Assembly: GCF_034497705.1 (NCBI RefSeq) | Contig: NZ_JAXRUV010000008.1 | Coordinates: 96,895 to 160,894 of the forward strand | Origin: Marinococcus luteus_A | GTDB taxonomy: Bacteria; Bacillota; Bacilli; Bacillales; Marinococcaceae | Direction of reading: 5' to 3' | DNA length: 64,000 bases | Part shown: positions 24,054 through 32,518 of the stretch, piece by piece | Layout: the number at the start of each line of letters is the position of its first letter | How positions within the stretch are numbered: position 1 is the stretch's first letter | Made by a program: the position numbers and the translations under genes | The notes under the pieces: model-generated | Databases searched by the model: none | What the model was told of the DNA's origin: nothing | The model's input: the letters and a program-made list of their open reading frames with translations, nothing else

Positions 24054-24908
24054 CTACACCTTTTTTCTTGCGACGGCTTTGCGCATTTTGGCCACGGCTT
24101 CCTGTGCCTGGTCTTTCTTTTTGATGCAGTAATTTACATACAGGCCGTCGAGGAGCGAGAGCTCGGCAAGTCTGGAGGCGAGCGCTTCGGAGCGGTATTC
24201 GGTTTCGCGGGAAATGGTCTGCAGTGTCAGGTCGGCTTTCTGGCTGATCGGCGTTTTGGCATAGCTTGTAATCGCGATAATGCGTGCGCCCTGTTCTTTG
24301 GCCACATCCATCGCTTCGAGGACGTCTTCATTAGCCCCCGAGTGTGAAATTACAATTGCCACGTCGTCTGGCTTCAGCTGGGAGGCGGCCATTACCTGCC
24401 AGTGGGCATCGGTATAGGCATGGCTCGGAAGTCCGGTGCGCATAAACTTGTGCTGGCCGTCCTGCGCAGTGACGCCGGAGCCGCCGCTTCCATAAAAATG
24501 GAGCTCTGATGCTTCAAGCAGGTACTGGACCGCCTGGCGGACGGTATTTTCATCAAGCACCTCCTGGGTGTAGGTGAGCGCATTTTTATTACTTTGAAAT
24601 ACCTTGGACATAATTTCTGCTTCGGTGTCGCTTTCCTGGATCGTTTCATGAATGTCTTCGATCGGTTCGATAATGTCAGAAGCGAGCGCGATTTTCATCG
24701 CCTGGTAGCCTTTAAAGCCGAGACGCTTGCAGAAACGGAACACGGTGGCATCTGCCAGCGAAAGCTGATCGGCTACCTGATTGATGGTGGAATGGACGAT
24801 GGTTTCGGGATTTTGCAGCATATAGTCGGCGATTTGCTTTTCTTTATCACTAAAACTGTTGTACAGCGACTGGATCCGCTGACGGACGTGAGTCGTTTCG
24901 GTAGCCAT
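24054..24908 (-). CDS. RpiR-family regulator of gluconate genes
   Basis: 284 residues. The N-terminal HTH_6 domain (about 8-85) has IADYMLQNPETIVHSTINQV and ATVFRFCKRLGFKGYQAMK; the SIS domain (about 120-260) has FYGSGGSGVTAQD and ISHSGANEDVLE and binds a phosphosugar. It lies divergent from gntK and probably regulates the gluconate operon in response to 6-phosphogluconate. Start 24908 follows GGAGGGG; a GTG two codons earlier is less likely. Its stop codon is directly followed by repeat cluster R2. Confidence 0.85.
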   Translation of the reverse strand: MATETTHVRQRIQSLYNSFSDKEKQIADYMLQNPETIVHSTINQVADQLSLADATVFRFCKRLGFKGYQAMKIALASDIIEPIEDIHETIQESDTEAEIMSKVFQSNKNALTYTQEVLDENTVRQAVQYLLEASELHFYGSGGSGVTAQDGQHKFMRTGLPSHAYTDAHWQVMAASQLKPDDVAIVISHSGANEDVLEAMDVAKEQGARIIAITSYAKTPISQKADLTLQTISRETEYRSEALASRLAELSLLDGLYVNYCIKKKDQAQEAVAKMRKAVARKKV

Positions 24909-25003
24909 GAGCACCCCTCCGGAGAAAAAAGTCTTACCTTCATCATAAAGGAATAAATTTCACTTAGCTATTAAAATGTACGAAAAAAAATTTCTTAAAA
25001 CGC

Positions 25004-25031
25004 TTGCATAGAATTTTATTTCACGTATAAT
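25004..25031 (+). promoter_or_regulatory. Sigma-A promoter of gnt operon
   Basis: TTGCAT (25004-25009), 16 bases, TATAAT (25026-25031). GAAA...TTTC inverted elements around it are possible RpiR sites. Confidence 0.7.
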
Positions 25032-25060
25032 AACGAATTGAGAAAAATATTTTCATCAAT

Positions 25061-25074
25061 TGAAAGCGTTAGCG
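25061..25074 (+). promoter_or_regulatory. cre site (CcpA)
   Basis: TGAAAGCGTTAGCG matches the cre consensus TGWAARCGYTWNCW at 13 of 14 positions. Lying about 25 bases downstream of the start site, it would act as a roadblock for gluconate genes when preferred sugars are present. Confidence 0.75.
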
Positions 25075-25094
25075 AAAGCGAGGGAGTAAATGGT

Positions 25095-26672
25095 ATGGCT
25101 GAATCACTTACAGCCGGCGTGGACATAGGCACAACGAGCACAAAAACGCTGGCATACGATACAGACGGAAATATCTGGGCGGAACGGGAGCTTGAATATC
25201 CAATTTATTCTCCGGACCCGGCCTGGAAGGAGCAGGACCCTTACGAAATTCTTCGCGCCGTCGAACAGACGCTGAGAAACGTCGTCGAAGACGTTGCGAA
25301 AGAAGGAAAACATATTGGCACGATCGGCTTTAGTGCAGCTATGCACAGCATACTCGCTGTAGATGAAAACGGCGAGCCGCTCACACAGGCACTCACCTGG
25401 GCGGATCAGCGGTCGGTGCACGAAACCGAAAAAGTAAAAGCCGAAAACGGGCAGGATATTTTTGAACGGACCGGCACGCCGATCCATCCAATGGCGCCGC
25501 TGACTAAAGTAATGTGGTTCCAGAAGCACCGGGAAGAAATTGCCGCAAAGGCAGCGAAATGGATTTCGGTGAAGGAATTTCTTTTTCATAAATGGTTCGG
25601 GGAATACATCGTTGATTACTCCATCGCCTCCGCTTCAGGCCTATTCAATATTCATAAAAAGCAGTGGGACGACAGAGCGCTGACCCTTGCCGGTATTACG
25701 GAAAATCATTTGTCCAGACCAGTGAGCACGACTTACAAGCGCAGTGACTTGAACAAAGATGTTTGTAAGCGGCTGCATCTACAGGAAACGACAACAGTTG
25801 TCATTGGGGCAAGCGACGGAGTACTTGCAAATGTCGGATCCGGGGCGCTTGAAGAAGGTGTGGTTGCCTGCTCGATCGGTACAAGTGGAGCGATACGAAC
25901 CGTCATCGACCGGCCGTACACGGATCCGAAGGGACGAATATTCTGCTACGCGCTGACCGATGACCTGTGGGTGATCGGTGGTCCGATCAACAACGGCGGG
26001 ATAGCGCTTCGCTGGATGCGTGACAAAATCATGCCGGATCTGAAGGAAGAGTGCCGGAAAAACGGTAAAGATTCTTACGACGTGATGACGGAGATGGCAG
26101 AAAGCGTGATGCCGGGTTCCGACGGTCTGCTGTTTCTGCCGTATATGACGGGCGAACGCGCTCCGTTCTGGAACAGCGACACGAAGGGCGTATTTTTCGG
26201 CCTGACGCTGCACCACGGTCGTGAACAGATGGTCCGGAGCGTTATGGAAGGCGTCATGATGCAGATGTATGCCGTAGTTGTGGCGTTGATTGAAGCCGGC
26301 ATTAACATTAAAGAATTCCGTGCCAATGGCGGCTTTGCCCGTTCAGAGCTGTGGAAGCAGATGATGGCCGACATATTCGAAAGCGACATTGTCGTTCCGG
26401 ACAGCCACCAGAGCGCCTGCTTCGGCGCAGCGTGGCTCGCCATGACAGCCACCGGGCAAAAGGACAGTCTGGATACGATTCACGAACTGATTCCGATCGA
26501 AACACGGCAGTCCCCAATTATGGAAAACGTGACAGCGTATCGGGATCTGAAGCCGATTTTCCTTCGGCTTGCACGCAATCTTCAATCTGAATTTTCCGCG
26601 ATTGCCGACGTGCAGCGTGCACACGCAGAAGGCAATCGCACACTATCAACTGAAAAAGGAGAGATACTATGA
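25095..26672 (+). CDS. gntK: Gluconokinase
   Basis: 525-residue FGGY-family carbohydrate kinase. The N-terminal GVDIGTTSTKTLAYD is the phosphate-1 loop, TWADQRS and the GASDGVLANVGSG segment are typical, and ANGGFARSELWKQMMADI is the C-terminal FGGY signature. It phosphorylates gluconate to 6-phosphogluconate. ATG at 25095 is chosen because AGGGAG lies 8 bases upstream. It overlaps gntP by ATGA. Confidence 0.93.
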   Translation: MAESLTAGVDIGTTSTKTLAYDTDGNIWAERELEYPIYSPDPAWKEQDPYEILRAVEQTLRNVVEDVAKEGKHIGTIGFSAAMHSILAVDENGEPLTQALTWADQRSVHETEKVKAENGQDIFERTGTPIHPMAPLTKVMWFQKHREEIAAKAAKWISVKEFLFHKWFGEYIVDYSIASASGLFNIHKKQWDDRALTLAGITENHLSRPVSTTYKRSDLNKDVCKRLHLQETTTVVIGASDGVLANVGSGALEEGVVACSIGTSGAIRTVIDRPYTDPKGRIFCYALTDDLWVIGGPINNGGIALRWMRDKIMPDLKEECRKNGKDSYDVMTEMAESVMPGSDGLLFLPYMTGERAPFWNSDTKGVFFGLTLHHGREQMVRSVMEGVMMQMYAVVVALIEAGINIKEFRANGGFARSELWKQMMADIFESDIVVPDSHQSACFGAAWLAMTATGQKDSLDTIHELIPIETRQSPIMENVTAYRDLKPIFLRLARNLQSEFSAIADVQRAHAEGNRTLSTEKGEIL

Positions 26673-28021
26673 CGACTTCAGCACCGTGGCTCATTATTGT
26701 AGCTGCTTTAGCAATTGTTGCACTGTTATTTTTAGTTATGAGGACCAAGCTGCAAGCTTTCATCGCTTTGCTTGTTGTCAGCTTTCTCGTCGGCCTGGCT
26801 GTGGGCATGCCGCCAAGTGAAATTATAACAACCATCGAAGAAGGGATGGGCGGCATCCTCGGGTTTATCGCCGTCGTTATCGGCCTTGGGGCCATGTTTG
26901 GGGAAATGCTTCGTGTGTCCGGGGGTGCAGAGCGCCTCGCCCTGACACTCGTTGATAAATTTGGAGAAAAAAACGTCAGCTGGGCACTTGCACTTACAGG
27001 TTTTATCGTTTCAATTCCCGTCTTTCTGGACGTAGCACTTGTAATATTAGTGCCAATTGTGTACAGTCTGGTCCGTAAAACGAAAAAATCACTCGTGTAC
27101 TACGGTATCCCGCTAGTAGCTGGTCTTGCCGTTACACACAGCTTTATTCCGCCGACGCCGGGGCCGATTTCGGTTGCTTCGATCATCGGCGCTGACCTCG
27201 GCTGGGTCATTCTGTTTGGTACGCTTGCCGGCCTTCCTGCAGTAGCAATTGCCGGCCCGATGTTCGGAAAATACATGGCGAAAAAAATCGACGTTGGTGT
27301 TCCGGAATACATGATGGAGCAGATGAGAAACGTTGAGTATGACCGCGAGCTGCCAAGCTTTCGCAGCGTTCTCGCCATTATTCTGCTTCCGCTCGTGTTA
27401 ATTCTGCTTAACACAGGATCCGGGGTTTTCCTCGCAGAAGATAGCACAGCATATGAAATCCTTTCCTTTATTGGGGATCCTTTCTTCGCTCTTACTGTGT
27501 CGGCGCTTTTAACCTTTTATGTATTCGGTACCCGCCGTGGCTATTCGAAGGAAGAAGTGCAGCAAATTACAACGAAAGCACTCGAACCTGCTGGGATTAT
27601 TATTCTCGTTACCGGTGCCGGTGGTGTGTTCGGTGAAATGCTGATCCAGTCCGGCGTCGGCGATGTACTCGCAAACGCAATGGAAAATGCGAACATGCCG
27701 ATCCTTCTCTTCGCCTTCATTACAGCGATTCTTGTCCGTATCGCCCAGGGCTCTGCGACCGTGGCCATGGTAACAGCTGCCGGCCTTGTAGCGCCGCTGC
27801 TTGAGACATACGATGTAAGTGAGCCAATGCTCGGTCTGATTGTTATTACAATTGCTTCCGGTGCCACAGCCTTTTCCCACGTGAACGACTCCGGGTTCTG
27901 GCTGGTCAGCAGGTACTTCGGCCTGAACGAAAAACAAACGCTGCAGACATGGACCGTGATGGAAACAATTATCGGTTTTGTCGGTTTTGGTGTGGCCCTG
28001 ATTTTAAGTATCTTCGTATAA
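26669..28021 (+). CDS. gntP: Gluconate permease
   Basis: 450-residue GntP-family proton symporter with about 12-14 membrane helices. Characteristic segments include GFIVSIPVFLDVALVILVPI, HSFIPPTPGPISVASIIGAD and the C-terminal FSHVNDSGFWLVSRYFGL. It imports gluconate for the kinase encoded upstream, to which it is translationally coupled. Confidence 0.93.
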   Translation: MTTSAPWLIIVAALAIVALLFLVMRTKLQAFIALLVVSFLVGLAVGMPPSEIITTIEEGMGGILGFIAVVIGLGAMFGEMLRVSGGAERLALTLVDKFGEKNVSWALALTGFIVSIPVFLDVALVILVPIVYSLVRKTKKSLVYYGIPLVAGLAVTHSFIPPTPGPISVASIIGADLGWVILFGTLAGLPAVAIAGPMFGKYMAKKIDVGVPEYMMEQMRNVEYDRELPSFRSVLAIILLPLVLILLNTGSGVFLAEDSTAYEILSFIGDPFFALTVSALLTFYVFGTRRGYSKEEVQQITTKALEPAGIIILVTGAGGVFGEMLIQSGVGDVLANAMENANMPILLFAFITAILVRIAQGSATVAMVTAAGLVAPLLETYDVSEPMLGLIVITIASGATAFSHVNDSGFWLVSRYFGLNEKQTLQTWTVMETIIGFVGFGVALILSIFV

Positions 28022-28043
28022 ATAGAAAAGAGGAGTGGAGAAC

Positions 28044-28943
28044 ATGAAAGCAGGAATTATTGGGTTAGGAAAAATGGGGTATAATATCGGCCTGCAGATG
28101 CTTGATAAAAATCACGACGTTGTTGCCTATGACCTGTCCGAAGAATTTCGCGAAAGCTTTAAGGGTGACGGCGGCAGCACAGCCGCTTCCCTGCAGGAGC
28201 TGGTGGATCAGCTTCCGAAGCCGCGCATCATCTGGGTGATGGTGCCGGCCGGGGATGCGACCGATCAGGTGCTTACCGAAACGGCATCGTACCTTGACGA
28301 AGGTGACATTTTGATCGATGCTGGCAACTCCCATTACAAGCGGACGCTGGCTCATTATGAAGCACTTGAAGCAAGAGGCGTTCACTTTTTCGACGTCGGT
28401 ACAAGCGGGGGGATTTCCGGTGCCAGAAACGGCGCCTGCCTGATGATCGGCGGACGCAAGGACATTTTCCCGGTACTCGAGCCGCTGATGGAAGACCTGT
28501 CGGTGGAAAACGGCTATCACTACACCGGGGAAGGCGGCAGCGCCCACTATTTGAAAATGGTGCATAACGGTATCGAGTACGGCATGATGGCCGCGATGGG
28601 AGAAGGGTTTGAACTGCTTGAAAAAGGACCGTTTGACTATGATTACGAGCAGGTTGCCCGCGTCTGGAACAACGGCTCGGTCATCCGCGGCTGGCTAATG
28701 GAGCTGATGGAGGAAGCCTTCCGCGGTGATGCGAGACTCGACGAGATCCGCGGCGTGATGCATTCCTCCGGCGAAGGTAAGTGGAGCGTGGAGTCCGCGC
28801 TCGAGTACGAGGCAACAACTCCGGTCATTGCGCTCTCGCTTATGATGCGCTACCGTTCGCAGGAGAACGACACCTTTAATGGAAAAGTGGTTGCTGCCCT
28901 CCGTAAAGGGTTCGGCGGCCATGCCGTAGAAAAAAGTGAATAG
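28044..28943 (+). CDS. gnd: 6-phosphogluconate dehydrogenase, short form
   Basis: 299 residues. N-terminal GLGKMGYN nucleotide loop, VMVPAGDAT and DAGNSHYKRT, GTSGGISGARNGACLMIGG, then KMVHNGIEYGMMAAMGEG. The length of about 300 places it in the short, often NAD-dependent, decarboxylating class rather than the 470-residue NADP form. It converts 6-phosphogluconate to ribulose-5-phosphate and CO2. ATG at 28044 follows AGAGGAGTGGAG. Last gene of the gnt operon. Confidence 0.92.
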   Translation: MKAGIIGLGKMGYNIGLQMLDKNHDVVAYDLSEEFRESFKGDGGSTAASLQELVDQLPKPRIIWVMVPAGDATDQVLTETASYLDEGDILIDAGNSHYKRTLAHYEALEARGVHFFDVGTSGGISGARNGACLMIGGRKDIFPVLEPLMEDLSVENGYHYTGEGGSAHYLKMVHNGIEYGMMAAMGEGFELLEKGPFDYDYEQVARVWNNGSVIRGWLMELMEEAFRGDARLDEIRGVMHSSGEGKWSVESALEYEATTPVIALSLMMRYRSQENDTFNGKVVAALRKGFGGHAVEKSE

Positions 28944-28954
28944 CAATTTCCCAG

Positions 28955-28982
28955 AGGCCCGGATGGTATCCGGGTCTTTTTT
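28955..28982 (+). terminator. Terminator of gnt operon
   Basis: AGGCCCGGAT pairs with ATCCGGGTCT around GGT, followed by TTTTT. Confidence 0.85.
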
Positions 28983-29011
28983 CATATTTTAGAAAAACTA
29001 CGGCAAATGCT

Positions 29012-29038
29012 TCAACTGCCTTAAAGTATTTCCGATAG
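29012..29038 (+). promoter_or_regulatory. Candidate sigma-D promoter of fliDST
   Basis: TCAA (29012-29015), 15-base spacer, TCCGATAG (29031-29038): three of four and six of eight matches. fliD needs its own promoter here since flaG is 21 kb away. Confidence 0.5.
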
Positions 29039-29079
29039 TAACAGTAACGAAGAAAACGGCAGAAGGGAGCCTATCATTC

Positions 29080-31098
29080 ATGCGAGTATCCGGGTTTGCT
29101 TCAGGAATGGATATTGACCAGACAGTAAAGGATTTAATGCGGGCGGAACGCCAGCCAATCAACAAGCTGAACCAGCAGAAGCAGACGCTCGAGTGGCAGA
29201 CGGAAATGTATCAGGACGTAAACAAACAGTTTTTTGATTTCCGGAACACGATTTTTGATTCGATTATGAAAAAGTCATCGATGACAGACCGCTCGGCGAC
29301 GTCCACCAATGACAGCCGGGTGAGCGCCACGGCTTCCGCAGACGCCGGCAATGCCACCTATTCGATCAGCGAGGTCAAACAGCTGGCCAAATCAGCGTCG
29401 CAGAGCAGCTCCGAACGGGCGACTGGCACTGATTTTTCCGCCACGGAAGCGGTCGGCAGCCAGACGTTTGCAGACGGGAAAGAACCGAAATGGAGCGAAG
29501 GCGTGATTCAAAGCAAAACGGTTAATGGCGACGGCGGCACCTCCTACAGTGTGGAAGGCAGCAATCTTAAAGAAAGTACCGATGACATGATCGTAAAGGT
29601 AAGCGGCAAGCAGTATGAAGTCGTAACCGGTACAGACCCGCTTGAGTCCGGCCAGGTACGCGCCACCGTTAACGGTGACCAGATTGATCTGGAATTTGAT
29701 TCGGCCGTAACGAGCGGTAAAAGCATCAATGTACAGTATGCCGCAGAAAATGAAACTAAAACCGTTGAGGCAGCTGCACCAACCTCTTCTTTTTCACTCG
29801 GCAAAGGAGCGATTAATCCGGGCAACCTGAATATCAGCGTAAACGGTGGCGGGGCGTTGACGATTGTGACAGACCCCGATCAGGAGCTCGCGGCAGGCGA
29901 AGCCTACGTGGATACGAAAACAGGAAGAGTTACGCTCGGCGAAGCGGCGACCGGAACGATTGAAGCGACATTCACCCAACAGTATTCTACGAATACCATT
30001 ACGACCTTTGATAAAAACGGAAACGAACAGAAAAACAAATTTACGTTCACAAGCGCGCAGTCGATGAATAATATCATGAGCGCGATCAGCTCGTCCGGAG
30101 CGGGAGTGAGTGCATTTTATGATGAGCATTCAGGAAAAGCGGCGCTCACCCGGTCGGAGACCGGCGATTTTAACAAAGACGGGGACGAGATGCTTTTTTC
30201 GGGTGACTTTTTCAATAACACCCTGGGGCTGAACAATGTGGAAGGGGAATCCAACCAGGGCGAACAGAATGCTGTGTTTACGATGAACGGTCTTGAAACC
30301 GAACGGGCGAAAAATACGTTTGACGTGAACGGCATGAGCATCACCCTTAAAGAAACGTTCACTGAAGCAGAGGGCGCGGTAACGCTCGGATCGGACACAA
30401 ATACCGACGGTGTGATGGAGACCATCCAGGGATTTGTCGAAGAGTACAATAAGATCGTGGAAGATGTAAACGGGAAGCTGAACGAAAAGGTGAACCGGGA
30501 CTTTAAACCGCTCAGCGATGAACAAAAGGAAGAAATGAGCGAAAAGGAAATTGAAATGTGGGAGGAAAAAGCCCGCAGCGGCCTGCTCCGGAGTGACAGT
30601 TCGATATCGAACGTCATGAACAATATGCGCTCCCTTCTATACGAAGAGGTAGACGGCACCGATTCAGCCTACAATACGCTCTATTCGATCGGCATTACGA
30701 CAAGCTCGAGCTACACGGATAACGGCAAACTTGAAATTGATGAAGATCAGCTGCGTCAGGCGATTGAAGACGACAGCGAAGGCGTTTACCAGCTGTTTGC
30801 CGCGAGTGGATCAACAACCGAGACCCAGGGGCTTGCCCGCCGGATGAGAGAAACGCTCGACAACGGGGTTTCCGCGCTTGCCGAACGGGCCGGGGGCTAC
30901 AAAGGCAAGCTGCTTCCACACCAGTTTACACTCGGTCGCAATTTGGAGAACATCGACGACCGTATCGCCCAGTTTGAGGACCGGATGGTATCAGTGGAAA
31001 ACCGGTATTACCGCCAGTTTACAGCGATGGAGCAGGCGATGAGCCAGGCGAATTCGCAGTCCAACTATTTAACCCAGTTTATGAACGGTGGCCAGTGA
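29080..31098 (+). CDS. fliD: Flagellar filament cap protein FliD
   Basis: 672 residues, longer than the roughly 500 of B. subtilis. The N-terminal FliD domain begins VSGFASGMDIDQTVKDLMRAER; the C-terminal domain contains ITTSSSYTDNGKLEIDEDQL and ends with a coiled coil finishing YLTQFMNGGQ. The enlarged middle is acidic and rich in threonine and glycine, matching the acidic flagellin surface domains. The pentameric cap folds flagellin at the filament tip. GAAGGGAG precedes ATG. First gene of fliD-fliS-fliT. Confidence 0.92.
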   Translation: MRVSGFASGMDIDQTVKDLMRAERQPINKLNQQKQTLEWQTEMYQDVNKQFFDFRNTIFDSIMKKSSMTDRSATSTNDSRVSATASADAGNATYSISEVKQLAKSASQSSSERATGTDFSATEAVGSQTFADGKEPKWSEGVIQSKTVNGDGGTSYSVEGSNLKESTDDMIVKVSGKQYEVVTGTDPLESGQVRATVNGDQIDLEFDSAVTSGKSINVQYAAENETKTVEAAAPTSSFSLGKGAINPGNLNISVNGGGALTIVTDPDQELAAGEAYVDTKTGRVTLGEAATGTIEATFTQQYSTNTITTFDKNGNEQKNKFTFTSAQSMNNIMSAISSSGAGVSAFYDEHSGKAALTRSETGDFNKDGDEMLFSGDFFNNTLGLNNVEGESNQGEQNAVFTMNGLETERAKNTFDVNGMSITLKETFTEAEGAVTLGSDTNTDGVMETIQGFVEEYNKIVEDVNGKLNEKVNRDFKPLSDEQKEEMSEKEIEMWEEKARSGLLRSDSSISNVMNNMRSLLYEEVDGTDSAYNTLYSIGITTSSSYTDNGKLEIDEDQLRQAIEDDSEGVYQLFAASGSTTETQGLARRMRETLDNGVSALAERAGGYKGKLLPHQFTLGRNLENIDDRIAQFEDRMVSVENRYYRQFTAMEQAMSQANSQSNYLTQFMNGGQ

Positions 31099-31130
31099 CA
31101 ATAGCACCTTCTTGAGGAGGAAGAGAATAT

Positions 31131-31646
31131 ATGAGTTTTAACCAGGCACAGGCAATGTACCAGCAGGCAATGAAGCAGACGACTGCCTCGGGTAAAGACA
31201 AACCGCAGAGAACATTCAGCCCAAAACAGACAGCACCTGCTCCGAAACCGGCGCCGGTCAAAGCGAATCCCTACCAGCAGCAGGCAATGCAGACCGCCTC
31301 GCCGGGAGAGCTGACGCTCCTTTTATACAACGGCTGCCTGAAATTTCTCCAAAAAGCGGAGAAGGCGATGAATGAGGGAAAGGTTGAAGAAAAAAACAAG
31401 CTGATGATTCGGGCCCAAAACATCATCGGAGAGCTGATGATTACGCTGAAAACAGACAGCGAGCTTGGCAGCAGCATGATGCAGATGTATGACTACATGT
31501 ACCGCCGCCTGATTGAAGCGAATGTCAGTAATGACACAGACGCTCTGCGGGAAGTGTACGGACTTGTTGAAGAGTTCCGCGACACTTGGAAGCAGGCGAT
31601 GCAAAAAGACCGGGAGAGCCGTTTCCGTGAAGGCGGCCGGGTGTAA
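31131..31646 (+). CDS. fliS: Flagellin chaperone FliS with N-terminal extension
   Basis: 171 residues; usual FliS is 125-135. The conserved FliS helical bundle starts at NPYQQQAMQTASPGELTLLL (residue 46) and runs to the end. Residues 1-45 are extra: a partial copy of the FliS N-terminal helix (MYQQAMKQTTAS at 9-20) plus a proline-rich linker. FliS binds the C-terminal end of flagellin and prevents early polymerisation. TTGAGGAGG precedes ATG. The stop overlaps the next start (TAATG). Confidence 0.92.
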   Translation: MSFNQAQAMYQQAMKQTTASGKDKPQRTFSPKQTAPAPKPAPVKANPYQQQAMQTASPGELTLLLYNGCLKFLQKAEKAMNEGKVEEKNKLMIRAQNIIGELMITLKTDSELGSSMMQMYDYMYRRLIEANVSNDTDALREVYGLVEEFRDTWKQAMQKDRESRFREGGRV

Positions 31647-32002
31647 TGAGTGTAATCCGTGAACTGTATGTCACCACCCGGGAACTGTACGAGAAAGTGG
31701 CGCAGCCTATGCCGGAGAATGAACAGCCAAGGGATGAGTACATTGAGAGCGTGGATCTTTTTCTGGAGGCACGGGACAGACAGCTGAAAAACCTGCCTCC
31801 AGTAAATGGATGGTCAGAGGCTGAGCGCCAGCTCGGGGAAGAGACGGTCAAAATGAATCGTTATATTGACGACCGGCTTGCCGGCTGGAAACAGGTGATC
31901 CGCACGGAACTGCAGGGAAGCCGTCAAAAACGCCGCCATATGGGAAAATATGAGCAAACCGGCGTCACGGCTTCAGCCTATTTTTTCGACAGCAAAAACT
32001 AA
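31646..32002 (+). CDS. fliT: FliT-like flagellar chaperone
   Basis: 118-residue helical protein in the fliT position, coupled to fliS by TAATG. In Bacilli FliT-like proteins bind FliD. The sequence is poorly conserved, so the name rests mainly on size, helix pattern (YESVDLFLEARDRQLKNL-like) and position. Its C-terminus is basic (SRQKRRHMGKYE). Confidence 0.7.
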   Translation: MSVIRELYVTTRELYEKVAQPMPENEQPRDEYIESVDLFLEARDRQLKNLPPVNGWSEAERQLGEETVKMNRYIDDRLAGWKQVIRTELQGSRQKRRHMGKYEQTGVTASAYFFDSKN

Positions 32003-32010
32003 TACGTAAA

Positions 32011-32040
32011 ACCTTCAGGCCTCGATCTGAAGGTTTTTTA
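32011..32040 (+). terminator. Terminator of fliDST
   Basis: ACCTTCAG pairs with CTGAAGGT around an 8-base loop, then TTTTT. Confidence 0.85.
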
Positions 32041-32098
32041 TGTATGCGTGCTTCGATTATGTTATAAACGGTTTAAAGGATAAAAAAAGGGGCAGGTA

Positions 32099-32482
32099 AT
32101 GATGAACGAACATCTCCGCCGGGCAGAAGCGACATTTCTGGAGCAGTACAGTGACTGGCTCCAGATGGTGCAGGAAAGTATGGTGCAGGTAACAGGCTTT
32201 TACCGGGAAGGGTTTGAAGAAAACGGTGATCGGCTGCTCGACAGCACGACCAGGGAATCCTCGCTGTTTTCCTCGCAGACAGTGACGATGGCGTATTTGT
32301 TTGGACAGGAGGAAGAATGGAAGCAGGATCTTGAAGCCTTCGAGCAGGCAACGGAGGAAGTGCGGGGTCTGATAGATGCAGAAACGATGAGCAGCGCCGA
32401 GAAGATGCGATACGTCGCTTCAGTGTATATGCCGGTGCTGGAACGCTGGAAGCTGCGGGTGACAGCACTCGTGCGCAAATAA
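32099..32482 (+). CDS. Helical protein of unknown function
   Basis: 127 residues, soluble, predicted all helical, acidic. It follows fliDST but after a terminator. AAAAAAAGGGG precedes adjacent ATG codons at 32099 and 32102; either could be used. Size and helical nature resemble FliT-type chaperones, but no motif supports that. Confidence 0.6.
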   Translation: MMNEHLRRAEATFLEQYSDWLQMVQESMVQVTGFYREGFEENGDRLLDSTTRESSLFSSQTVTMAYLFGQEEEWKQDLEAFEQATEEVRGLIDAETMSSAEKMRYVASVYMPVLERWKLRVTALVRK

Positions 32483-32518
32483 ACAGGCAGGGAGCCGGCT
32501 CCCTGCCTGTTTATTTAT
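32482..32518. terminator. Bidirectional terminator
   Basis: AAACAGGCAGGGAGCC pairs perfectly with GGCTCCCTGCCTGTTT. A-runs and T-runs on both sides fit use by the plus-strand gene ending at 32482 and the minus-strand lipoprotein gene ending at 32515. Confidence 0.8.

Noticed and set aside
23604..24347. Plus-strand frames across repeat cluster R2 and the rpiR-type gene
   Set aside because: They are antisense to the regulator and the repeat and contain no recognisable domain.
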